The translations under genes were made by a program, and so were the position numbers. From Telmatactis stephensoni (taxonomy: Eukaryota > Cnidaria > Anthozoa > Actiniaria > Isophelliidae), in contig JALIZF010001918.1 of NCBI GenBank assembly GCA_029948255.1, positions 558,001-622,000 of the forward strand: a DNA stretch of 64,000 nucleotides, in the 5' to 3' direction. The number at the start of each line of letters is the position of its first letter. Position 1 is the first letter of the stretch. Below, piece after piece: positions 23,966 through 34,527 of this stretch. Under the pieces are notes generated by a model. That model was not told the origin of the DNA. It saw only the letters and a list, made by a program, of their open reading frames with translations, and did not search any database.

Positions 23966-26900
23966 ATGTGCAGATATTTCGCTTTGTTTGTGTTTTGCTG
24001 TTTTATACTGGAAAACATCACCGCTGAAGAAGCTGAGTAAGTAGTCTGAGAGTATCAAACTAAATGTACCAGCTGATATATATGAATCCTTTTTTCATAT
24101 AACAGGAATTCATTCTAATTATAATGAATTTAAGGTGTCATGCAGACAGTCTGGAAAAAGTACAGTTTTATTTGGTAACCAACCAATAACAAATAAACGG
24201 TTTAAAAACTGCTTTATTTTGGTAGGACCTAAGGATATTATAAGACATAGTTTCTGAATGATCGAAGTTTGTTGGGTTAATTTGGCATGGCAATCGGCGT
24301 TAATTATGCATTTTATGGGGAAATCCCGTAAAATAGACTTTGCGTTCTTTCTCCAAAACTTTACTATAGAATCTTTACCGAAATCTGGAAATTCATCTTG
24401 GATGTACAAATTATTCACAGAGCGTCGAGGAATTTTATTTCGTGGATTCAAAATTATGGAATCTTAAATTTGGAACATGACTTTTTAAGGCGATTCTAAG
24501 TATCTCCGCGAAAAGTGATGTAAACATTTATCATATTGATGTACATCAATTAATTTTATGCCAGTAGTTGTTGATCATACTCTTTATTTATCTGGAATGT
24601 TTGGAAACAATTCCTTTATTATTTATGGAGCTAGAGCTTGACTTTTTCGTACAAGCGTCGACAAATTGGGCAGCCGGAGTCAGATATTTTTTCTCTAAAC
24701 TGACTCCAACAATTTCTCATTCAGGATTTCTGCGTATAAAACTTAAACCTTTCCGTCTCAAGATTATTAAACTTCATTTGACTTGAAATCCTAGAACGAA
24801 CGCAAGAGCAAGAACAAAACTTGCTCCATTCCGTTTGAATAAAATGCGTCTCGAGTCCAAGGGAAGCGATCGCATAGTTTGGTTCTGCCTATTGTTCTCT
24901 GTTACTATTGTGGGATTAAGGGATCATAGTACCAAATGTCGTGGCACCAAATAAATCCCTTAATCCCGCTTCTTGTCTTAATTTGTTTTTCTAAATTTGT
25001 CTTAAGAATTATATATGTCCCTTATTGTAGACCCAAAGCGTACTAAGGTGATCGAAATGCTAACCGGGTAGCACATTGAGGGCCTGATTATACGAACCGG
25101 ACTGGCCCGGTTAAGCGAGGTGACTTCCTTCGTTTGATGGCCCCAAGGGAAAAGAAAACAAAAGAAGTCAGCCCGCTTAACCGAGCCAGCCCGCTTCATA
25201 TAATCAGGCCCTAAAAGGAATACCGATCATGCATCACATAAGAAATTTTGGTGTAATCACGCATCAACTCATTCAGCGACAAATTTCACACAATTACGCT
25301 GGTACTTTTTTACAAAAATAGCAAATCACGCGTCACGCGTCACGCATCACGCGTGGTTCATTCACGGATCACGAGGCTAGTTTTAGTGTTCCCTTTGCCC
25401 CCAGTACTAACAAAGACACAGAATGCGCATTATCAAGCTATTTTTGCTAGATATTTCTAATGGGATACAAGACAGAAGAAAACAGAATCTACGTCACTAA
25501 ACACAAGAAATATGCTTGAAAATAATTGCTTTACATCTGATAAGGAAGGCGGAACCTGAACAACAAGAAAACTTAAACTGTCAGCTAAAAAATTGTTTTG
25601 TTGCGACTGACAAATAACGTTTCAAAACTGTCAACTGACATTGGGACCCCAACCACGCCCCGCATGATAAAAGGGTTTTTGTTAATTTTTAGGAGACACA
25701 CCACTGGACAGCATGCTCATAGACGTGGTGCCGTTAAATCGAAGAGAAGATTTTGTTTGTATATACATCAAAATATTGATGATTAATTGATAGAAATAAT
25801 GATAATAATAATAACCATATTAAATAAGAAAAATATAAATGCTAATACTTTATAATGATAATACTAATAGTAATAATAATAAGGTAACGATAACAGTAAA
25901 AATAAAACAAGAATAATCTTAAGCTAAATAATAAAAATATAAAGAATGAATAATTAATGAATGCGGAGCGCAGAAACGAAGAACAAAAAGACAAACAAAC
26001 AAACGAACGAGCAAACGAATGAATGAATGAACGTACGATCAAATACCTGGTTAAGTCGATAACTATACTTATTACTGAAATATGTCGATCATGAATTAAT
26101 GTCAAAATTTATCTGTTTTTATGATTTATAGAGAGTTACGGTTAAAACGATCGATGGAAGAAGCCAAGAACTTATCAGAATTTATAAACAGTGTCATTAA
26201 AACGTATCACAGAAACGTCAGACCAAACGCGGGAGGCAAGTTGTGATTGGGATTCCTGTGGATTTTAGCCCAAACCACAGGTAGACCGTAATGTCTAAAG
26301 TTTTGTTGTTTGTTTCAGGGAAAAAAGTCATGGTAGAGGTAGAATTTAAAGTTATATCTTTTGGTGAAATAAAAGAAGCTGAGATGGTAAGAAAAGCAGA
26401 GAAAGAGTCAGTAGTCTTAATCTCTTCATCGCATCGTTTTCTCCAGCCCTTCTTCCCCTCTCTCTCCCCCCTCCTCTTCCCCCCCCCCCTCTCTCTCTCG
26501 TGAATAGATACTTACAGTGTGTGTATATATCAATAGGAATATTCAATGGATATTTTCTTTCGACAATGGTGGTATGATAAACGGTTTGCCCACAACTTTA
26601 GTACGCCCTTCACCATGGCTGCAGATCCAACCGAGCTGTTCTGGACGCCAGATACATATTTTTGGAATGTAAAACAAGCTAATTACCACAGGGTAACCAG
26701 AGAGAATATGAGAGTAATGATCCATCCAGACGGAAAAGTCTACTTTAGCGCAAGGTAGATAATCAAACCGTAATACGAAAGAGTTATTTATAGGACGAGC
26801 TAGAGGCTCAATTCCGTGCCCAGAGCCCTTGTTCCGCTGGCCAAGAGGAACGCAGGCTCTGGGTACGAGTTGGACGACAGTTATGACTCTTACTTTCGAC

Positions 26901-29900
26901 ATAGAAGCACTTAGGCAAGGGGAGCTTAGCTGGCTAGTACGGAGTGGAGTTAGGTTTACGGTCCACTTGATGTTCGTTGTTCGTGCCACTCTTATTATTT
27001 TACTTTATCTTAATTTTTTTCTTGTCCATTCAGTTACGGGCTTTAAACGCTCGTTGGCCAAAGTACTCACGGACGAAGAGGGCAAAACGACGACTTACAG
27101 TAAAACCCGCTAACGCGAACCCTTTAAACTCCAAAATCCCGTTATCTCAAACACAGACTCATTTTCCTTGAGTCGATTATCTCGATGCACCGCTATCTCG
27201 AACAATATTTAGCCTTCGAGCTACTGCTTTAAACTTTGCTATTTTTTTCTAGGATCACATTAACACTCCAGTGTGACATGGATCTTCGTTTGTATCCTAT
27301 GGACACACAGGACTGCCCACTTAGAATTGAAAGCTGTGAGTATTAATCCCTTTAATTATATAGCTGCCTCTAAATCACATATTGCCAACAGATAGATTTT
27401 TCTTTAATTTTGGTTGACTGTCCAATTTTTCTTAAATTGGACACTTGAAATTGGACAATTTACCAAAAAATAGAGATAAGTGCTCATAATATTGGATTTA
27501 GAGGCAACTATATAATTAATAAGTAACAGGACTCAATGCTTGTCCAATTTGAAAAAAATGAACTCAAAAAATTCCTCTGACTGCCAAATTGGACTCGGCC
27601 TGCGGCCTCGTCCAATTTTGGCAGTCCTCGGAATTTTCTTCGTCCAATTATTTTCAAATTGGACAGCATGGAGTCCTATTACATATACAAATTTCTCTGT
27701 GGAATGCTTCTTATCTCTTTTTGGATCTCTGTTGTGTTACAGGTACATTAAGTTAATGAAAAATTGAACAATGCAAAAACGCGCAAGTGAATTTACTCAA
27801 AAACTTAAATCGGTGTATCCACAGTAACTCACTTATCCGAGTAAATTTACTCAGCTATTTGAGTAACTGAGTGCCACTGAGTAACTGCGTACCCTTTATA
27901 CTCATGCAAATAATCGAGTAAATTTACTCGGATAAGTGAGTTACTGTGGATGCACCGATTTTCTCAAGTGTTTGAGTAAATTTACTCGCGCGTTTTTGCA
28001 TTGAATGGGAAAGTGAACCTACCAATCTCACTGAAATGCATGGGGGTAGATTTGTCTGTTGTCCAATTTATATGCAGGAACATTTTTACTTTCAGATGCG
28101 CATACTACCGCTGATGTTGATTATAAATGGAAAGGTGGTGAAACACAAGGCATTGAGATTGTATCTAAAGAAATGGCGCAGTTTGATTTGTTGGGTATCT
28201 CGACACACACCAAGGAGAACACAAATAGTAAAGGTAACAACAACAACAACAAACAGCAACAGCAACTGCTAGCTGTAACAAAAAAGACAAATTAGAAATC
28301 AACCGTGAAAAACAGGAAACCTGCTTGCACAGCCTCGCATTGTAACAAACCTCTTTCTACAGCTGTTTGTTGGTAACGGCCGCTTTTCACCACCTCTCTT
28401 CTATCTCCATTAGGTTCTTTTGCAAGACTTCAAGCCATATTCCGATTCCGAAGACGGCTGGATTTCTACGTATCGTCTGTTTATGTACCGGAAGTTGTTC
28501 TGGTTGTCTTGTCCTGGACAACATTTTACATCGTACCATCGGCAGTCCCCGCGCGAACAGCACTGTCAATCACTACAATTCTAACTACTATTCTTCTCTC
28601 AAGCTCTGTAAATTCAAATATGCCAAAGGTAACAAGAAGGTATTACAGTCAAAATAAGACAACTGCGAACACCTAAAATATGTTTGGAATGTGTTCTTGT
28701 AAATTTAAGTTCCTGGTGAAATAATTTGAAAATTAAGATGGAAAATAAATGGCAAGAAACACAGGCACAATACTGATTGACCTGTGCGTTCAGGTGTAGT
28801 TTCAAGAGCATGCATGTAATTGTATACAAAGAACATCCCAGACATATTTTAGGTGTTCACGCGCGGTTTTCTTAGTTTAACTGTAAAGTTGATTGAAAAT
28901 TAAATTGATGTATTGCTAGGCACCATCCTTTGACAGTTGTAATGACTCCTTTCATCAAAAAAGGCATATTCAATGTTTATCGTTTACATGGGTGGTACTG
29001 ATAAGCACAAAGTACTGTAATGTTCCGCGTGACACACCCCTTTATTGTAGCCAGGCAATCCCTGCCAATCGTGAATCAGTCCGACTTGATATACACTGGG
29101 CCATATTGCTATAGAATAATTAGGTAGATTTAGCAAATATGACGCGGCGTGAAAACGTACGCTGCGCACGATGAAAAATGATGTACAAAATGACCGTTAA
29201 AAACAGGTAAAATGGCTTCTTGCAGAATATGTGGCGTTGTGGCGTTGTCATTATATTTACGCAATGGTGGAATGCATGGGATATCATTTTTAGTCGTCAC
29301 CTCACACGCCGTACTGGCGTCACGTCACGTTTGACGGAAAGCCAATAAGGACAACAAGATAATGCAATCCCAAATGGCGGATTACGTATTGTCAGCTCAT
29401 GCAGAAAGTTTCTCGATGGTTTCAGTTTACCTCTGTAGTAAGTTTTACTTACACCATAACACTGTTATCTTCACAGGTCAGCTACATGAAGGCTATTGAT
29501 CATTTTATGCTCATCTCATTTGGATTTATTTTTGCTGCCCTGATCGAGTACATCCTTGTTCTGAACACTCCTATGAGTTTCAAAGAGACATTTCCTTCTA
29601 TAACTCGAATGTTTTCAAAGCCAAAAGAATTACAGGTTAGTGCTCTTGTTCACAGAGCAAGCGTCTTGGTGAAGGATCTTTCCTTCTCGGTGCACTCAAG
29701 CGTTAAGACGCTGTTACACGCTGAAACTTTTCTCCGAAACTTGCCTCAATCGCCGTTGCGAGACAAAATACACAACGCATTGCACCGTGTAACATGGTCA
29801 TTTAGCTGAAACTTTCCCCGGGTACGGTAGGTTTCACGAGACAGTTTCACGAAAAGACGAACTGCTTTCTGCTTCTGCAACAGAAACTTGTGTCGTGAAC

Positions 29901-30270
29901 AAGTTTCAGGACAAAATTTCAGTCTGTAACACCCTTTATGAAACTTGTCTCGCCTCGGTGATCGGACAAGTTTCACATAAAAGTTTCAGCGAGTAACAGC
30001 GCCTTTAGTTTCTAGAAATGTTAATAGCCTGCTGTGCATGTCCACATTCATCAATATGCACTTGCTTCAACCACTAATGTATGCAGACGTGCTTACAAAA
30101 ACCGTCATATAAAGTATGTAACTACAAGCATTTTACTACCACGTCAAGAGAAATAGCGTCCCCAAAATTGCGAATTAGTGCTTTCCAAGACTGAGATGAG
30201 ATGAGATGCAAACAATTTATGGCAGTTTCGCAGGCACAAGATTGTGCGCTCTTCATCTAATCTGCTGTAT

Positions 30271-30308
<38 letters not shown>

Positions 30309-30514
30309 AAATATATAAAGTACGATATTTTCTTCGGCAGAGCCCCAAAATGGATGCGCTTATGGACATGGAGCAAGTCAAAACACCAAAATCAAAAACA
30401 TCAACCAAAGCCAAGGTTCATTGGATTGACCACGCCTCCAAGTATATTTTCCCCATCTCGTTTGGTTTGTTCTTTGCTATTTATTGGATCCATTACAAAC
30501 AAGTCAGCAGTTAA
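23966..30514 (+). CDS. Anion-type Cys-loop ligand-gated ion channel (glycine/GABA-A receptor-like), nine exons, 409 aa
   Basis: Exons: 23966-24036, 26132-26235, 26319-26386, 26537-26754, 27253-27335, 28096-28233, 28414-28628, 29477-29635, 30341-30514; all phases agree. The protein begins with a hydrophobic signal segment (RYFALFVFCCFIL). The extracellular domain has FFRQWWYD, the WTPD motif (117-120) and the defining Cys loop, C161 to C175 with 13 residues between (CDMDLRLYPMDTQDC). M1 is about 244-267 and M2 about 274-292. PAR at 273-275 places Arg at 0', the anion-selectivity signature of glycine/GABA receptors, with Ala at 2' and the gate Leu at 9' (L284). M3 is about 305-327, then a short cytoplasmic loop of about 55 residues, then M4 (about 384-404) and a short tail. 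Intron 2 has a GC donor (GGGAG|GCAAGT). Introns carry several MITEs. An earlier in-frame start at 22,477 is possible. The ligand (glycine, GABA, glutamate or other) cannot be told from sequence. Confidence 0.95.
24911..24969. repeat. Short hairpin, GGGATTAAGGGAT arms
   Basis: GGGATTAAGGGAT pairs with ATCCCTTAATCCC across about 30 bases, in intron 1 of the channel gene. Confidence 0.7.
25079..25212. mobile_element. MITE of 134 bp, AGGGCCTGATTATA ends
   Basis: AGGGCCTGATTATACGAACC ... CCCGGTTAAGCG is inverted at the right as CGCTTAACCGAGCC ... TATAATCAGGCCCT. It lies in intron 1 of the channel gene and has no clear target duplication. Confidence 0.85.
25240..25380. repeat. CACGCRTCACGC-rich degenerate repeat
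   Basis: Iterated CACGCGTCACGCGTCACGCA motifs at about 25,327-25,356, with looser copies (ATCACGCATCAAC, GATCATGCATCAC) upstream. Intronic. Confidence 0.6.
27098..27250. mobile_element. Possible pogo-like fragment in intron 4
   Basis: Begins ACAGTAAAACCCGCTAACGC, followed by a series of TATCTCGA/TATCTCAA motifs, resembling 13,926-14,060. The right end was not found. Confidence 0.3.
27416..27667. mobile_element. Two foldbacks built from TTGTCCAATTT
   Basis: A small hairpin at 27,416-27,466 (CTGTCCAATTTTTCTTAAAT / AAATTGGAC) is followed by a 128-bp foldback at 27,540-27,667. There TTGTCCAATTTGAAAA pairs with CAAATTGGACA at the far end, and CTGCCAAATTGGAC with GTCCAATTTTGGCAG around a GC-rich tip. 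Both lie in intron 5. Confidence 0.8.
27768..28007. mobile_element. MITE of about 240 bp with about 90-bp inverted arms
   Basis: CAATGCAAAAACGCGC at the left is exactly inverted at the right end (GCGCGTTTTTGCATTG). The pairing includes CGGTG-ATCCACAGTAACTC / GAGTTACTGTGGAT and several TGAGTAAATTTACTC motifs. In intron 5 of the channel gene, between the TTGTCCAATTT foldbacks and exon 6. Confidence 0.9.
29705..30006. mobile_element. TTACAC-family MITE, copy 2, in intron 8
   Basis: Starts AAGACGCTGTTACACGCTGA and ends TCAGCGAGTAACAGCGCCTTT. The core matches 9671-9980 (TCGCCGTTGCGAGACAA, GAAACTTTCCCCGGGT, GAACAAGTTTCAG). Confidence 0.9.
30265..30309. repeat. (GAT)n microsatellite
   Basis: About 13 GAT units in intron 8, just before the last exon of the channel gene. 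Confidence 0.95.
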
Positions 30515-30567
30515 AGAAAGTGCGCATGCGCAATGTCTATTTTTAAGCTTGTTACTGAATATGATTT

Positions 30568-31050
30568 AAGGCGCTGTTACACTGTGCAATTTTCTCAGCA
30601 ACTTGTCTCGCAACGGCGTTGCGAAACAAGTTGCTGGAGGATTGCACAGTGTAACATGGGTTGTCTCGCAATTTTTTTTGTTGCGTGAAGCGTTGCATGA
30701 AGTAGAACTCAGGTCTACTTTTCGCAACGCATTGCAACAACTTGCAATGCCATTGCACAGTATGAGACTGCGCCACAGTGCATCACCCCTCCAGCAACTT
30801 TCCTCGCAATTTTTGAGGCACGTTTTCTACGAGCGCATACGCAATTTCTCATTTCGCTCTGAGGAGCCATCTTGAATATCGCTTCCAGCTTGCCTCGGCC
30901 AAAAATATTGCAAGTTGCTGGGGAAAATTGCACAGTGTAACAGCGCCATAATTTTCTCTGCAACTATAAATAAAATTATAAACTAGCTTGTTTCGCAACG
31001 CCTTTGCGAGACAAGTTGCTGAGAAAATTGCACAGTGTAACAGCGCCTTT
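30568..31050. mobile_element. TTACAC-family MITE, second subfamily, composite
   Basis: The left end AAGGCGCTGTTACACTGTGC, then AATTTTCTCAGCAAC, is exactly inverted at 31,014-31,050. An internal copy of the right end lies at 30,911-30,948, so one element has lost or shares an end with another. The core has CAACTTGTCTCGCAACGGCG. It begins 54 bp after the channel stop codon and may supply that gene's 3' UTR; an AATAAA occurs inside it near 30,968. Confidence 0.85.
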
Positions 31051-31283
31051 AGGGCAAAGAGTAGGTATTGTATGACTGGGAAAACCAATAGTCGACTTCC
31101 GAGTTACACTTCACTTGCCACATAAAAACGTATCAAGACCAAGCTGCTTGCATAAACTGGCTCAGTCATTCGTAACAAGACAAAAGTTTTAGCATGTAAC
31201 CTCGTTCTAAATCTTTTGTACGTGGCAGGTGAAGCATATCTCGCAACTGGACTATTAAAACGGCGCGACACGTGGGCCCTTCC

Positions 31284-31334
31284 GGGTAGGTCCTTCATAT
31301 ATGGTACATTATAATGAAGCCTATTGTATATAAC

Positions 31335-31367
<33 letters not shown>

Positions 31368-31424
31368 GTATTTCGTTATATACAATAGGACCCATTATAA
31401 TGTACCATATATGAAGGACCTACC
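31284..31424. mobile_element. Long inverted repeat with an (AAT)n loop
   Basis: GGGTAGGTCCTTCATATATG continuing through GTACATTATAATG (31,284-31,334) is the near-perfect inverse of 31,374-31,424. The arms are about 51 bp with one or two mismatches. The loop is mostly (AAT)n. Confidence 0.9.
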
Positions 31425-31429
31425 CTCTT

Positions 31430-33487
31430 CGGATCTCTAGCCGCTAGGGCTTCGATCGCTGGCGCACGAAACCCCCGACGGTGGAGGCTGATTCTGCCGG
31501 CATGTCCACCGTTTTTCACTGTCATGCAAAATAGAGCATGCTCTTTCTAACTACAGAAATTGATGTCAGGTTGAAAATCGCAGGTTTCATTGAAAATTAA
31601 AACTAAATCCAGATATCTTAATAAGTAACTTGGGTAATAATACATATGTGATCATAGTTTTCGACTTTCCAAAGTCCAAGAACTCTGAGTCAAACTGTTT
31701 TTTGAAAGATCTCATTTTGTTAGGTGTCGGCGTTGGTAGGTGTCGGCCTTTGAGAAACGTCAAATTCTTATAGTTTCTTAGGGGTCTGGTTCCCTTGAAA
31801 GTGAATGTCGATGTGCACACTAGCTGTGATTTCAGCCTGACAACAACTTAGCAATTCCAATTTGGAAAGTCTCGTATCTCCATCTCTGTAATATCTGAAT
31901 TCAAAACATTTCCCCGGAAGGATGAGATACCGAGGCTAAAGTCAATGATCGAAGATTTCAGCCAAAGTATGTTACGTTCCTTTTCTATTTAAATTGTAAA
32001 CAATTTATTTTTCATTTAATGAAAGAACTAAAAGGTATACAAACAGCTGTTAGCCGCTGTACAAAGCTAGTTACTTAATAACAACTGGGTTAATAATAAG
32101 ATTAATTTACTGTGAAATTTATTGAAACATAATGACTTAGTTTAGACTTGAGTGTTTTACGACACATCGGCAAAATGTACTACGCATGCGTGCCTTCTCA
32201 AACCCCTCCCCAGTCCTCCCCAATTAAAACATTCGGCAGTGAAACAAACAAAACTTTGCCGGAAAAAATCAAGCCACAGAAGCCAAACTCTACTGTTTTT
32301 TTTTTTCCTCCCAGTATTTTTTTGTGCTCAAAATTAAGCTCAAAGATATGACATGGGAAAATCTAAACAAAACAATTCTCAAAATACTGCTTGGGATTCC
32401 TGTGCTCAAGATGCGGACGCGCGTAAGCCCACGAAATCTCACGCATGTGCAGTCCTTTTGCCGCGGTATCGTGTTTTACTGGCGTTCACCCTAGGTTAGA
32501 AAATTTAAAACAATATACTAAATATTTCTTTCTTGGGATTTGCTAACCTAGGCCCAACCTCAAGTGTAAACAAGGCCATTGAAACTTAACAGTGGAGCTT
32601 GTGCATTTATGCAAATATGGGACATTTTCATGCAAGGTGAAGCAAGATAGACAAAAATGAATTGGAGATGCACTTACAATACTACGCAATTCTTTTTGCG
32701 TAACTCTGTTGCGCTAGGAAACAGAAAAGTAGCTGTCAGTAACATTTGTACTGTGAATAAGAACAATACAACAAAATCTATGTCTATCTTACTCCACACC
32801 GATGCTGTCCTGGCTTCCCAATGTATAATAAAATTGTGATTACTGTTTCTCTCTGTAAATGGAGTTTATCATTTCTGGTTCCACTATCGACTATCTAACT
32901 CTGGATATGTAGACTATAGCCTTTTACAAAGATGTTGACAGATGTTAATTATATCTATTAAGTTACATCTTCATTGTCTTCTTAGTTTTGTTTCGGTTTG
33001 TCTGTCTGTCTGTCTGTTTTGTTTGTTTGGTTGGTTGGTTTTGCCTAGAAATCCTTTCCTCCTGTCGCGTTAAAATGCTGAAGAGACAGTGTTCTTTAGA
33101 AGTATCAATCCAGAGCGAAACGAGTAAAACTATTGAAGTTGCGCACATCTCAACTAAAGAAAATTATCGTTGCTAGCTAAATTAAGTCTTGGATGTAGCC
33201 TGGTCTACGATAAATTCTACGCATATATATATATATAAAAGACGAAATCTCGCAAAAGCACTTAAAAGCGATGACTTCATGAAGATGTTTGTATAGTTTA
33301 TATCTGTGAAAATGAACATATTCACAAAAAATCAAGTAAAAAGACGTATGACCGTCTGGCAATTGAAACTTTATTTCACTTACATAAGCTTATAGCTCTA
33401 TAAAATAAACAATTGATATTAACTATTTTGGTACAAAAACATTATATTTATAAGTAAACTTGTGGACAAAAAGTTGAATCAGAAAGG
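31430..33487. other. Intergenic stretch, no gene seen
   Basis: No recognisable coding sequence. A CTGT/TTGG simple stretch (33,000-33,040) and an (AT)n run near 33,222 are the only local structures. Confidence 0.5.
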
Positions 33488-33658
33488 AATATACGAGAAG
33501 TATCTTGATCATTTTATTTAGTCAAATATTTCGGCTACTAGCTGTAGCCATCATCAATGAAAATGATTGTGAATCACAATCATTTTCATTGATGATGGCT
33601 ACAGCTAGTAGCCGAAATATTTGACTAAATAAAATGATCAAGATACTTCTCGTATATT
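33488..33658. repeat. Perfect 171-bp palindrome (85-bp arms, 1-nt centre)
   Basis: The sequence from 33,488 to 33,572 is exactly complementary to 33,574-33,658, centred on A33573. On the + strand the right arm reads TTGATGA, a 6-bp stem GGCTAC-AGCTA-GTAGCC, then GAAATATTTG. A related segment lies at 35,141-35,215. It looks like two retroelement termini in head-to-head orientation. Confidence 0.95.
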
Positions 33659-33944
33659 TATAACAAATGATACAAAAACCTCTGTAACGTGAGATGATTC
33701 TTTCGCATTGTCACGGTGGAACGCAAGTAGCTAATTTTTGTGGAACACACTGATGTAATAGCAGCATATTGAAAGGCCAACCTTATATTGAAATCTTCTG
33801 ACTTTTCACCAGCATTTTTCAGTAACACTCAATCAGCAACACTCAATTTTTGTCACAAAACTTATCCACTAAGGTCAGGTTCAGATAGACTATCGATCAT
33901 TTTATATGTTTAACTAATTGCGTCGATTATCCAAACGATGTGCA

Positions 33945-34178
33945 AAGGCGGTGTTACACGAGACGATTTTTAACGACGATTTTCAGCGCAACGTTGCAAC
34001 AACTTGCAATATTTTGCGTTGCGAGTTTCTGACTTGGATTCAAAAACTCGCAACGCGTTGCCGAAGCGAAAATTGCAAGGAAATAGTTCCAAGTGTCATG
34101 TTGCATGAGAAAGATTTTTATCGCAACGCCGTTGCGCTGAAAATCGTCGTTAAAAATCGTCTCGTGTAACACCGCCTT
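33945..34178. mobile_element. TTACAC-family MITE with perfect 49-bp terminal inverted repeats
   Basis: AAGGCGGTGTTACACGAGAC continuing to GATTTTCAGCGCAACG is matched without mismatch by the inverse at 34,130-34,178. The core carries CAACTTGCAAT and CAACGCGTTGCC. Overlapping open frames on both strands begin and end with the same residues because of this symmetry. Confidence 0.95.
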
Positions 34179-34527
34179 AACTACACGAGGCAATCTTCTG
34201 CAACTTGCAATACTGACGAAAAGCAAAGCATTGCAAGTTGCTGGCCAGATGACAGACATTCGTGCAACCCTCTCTTCCCAACTTACAACGCACTTCTTTC
34301 TCGGTCTACGATAAAACCAGATATGTCAGCGGTCGATGCGTTCTGATTGGCCATTTGCGACATTGATTGCGTGCATGCATTGCTGGTCACGTGATAGATA
34401 TTACACGCTAGGACTTGTAATGCATTGCAGGGGATGTTCCACGCGCCAATTCTTCTGCAACCTGCTATGCAACGGGGTTGCATTACAAGTTGCAAGAAAA
34501 ATATTACATCGTGTAACAAGTCCTTAA
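34179..34527. mobile_element. Related degenerate MITE remnants
   Basis: Holds TCTGCAACTTGCAATACT and, at about 34,409-34,527, an inverted pair AGGACTTGTAATGCATTGCA / TGCATTACAAGTTGC with end TGTAACAAGTCCTTA. Its CAACTTGCAAT and TGTAAC parts tie it to the TTACAC family. Confidence 0.6.

Noticed and set aside
26543..26989. 148-codon minus-strand open frame
   Set aside because: Antisense shadow of the channel exon at 26,537-26,754.
33918..34259. Overlapping frames of 83 and 101 codons on opposite strands sharing the same residues
   Set aside because: The symmetry comes from the perfect inverted repeats of the MITE at 33,945-34,178.
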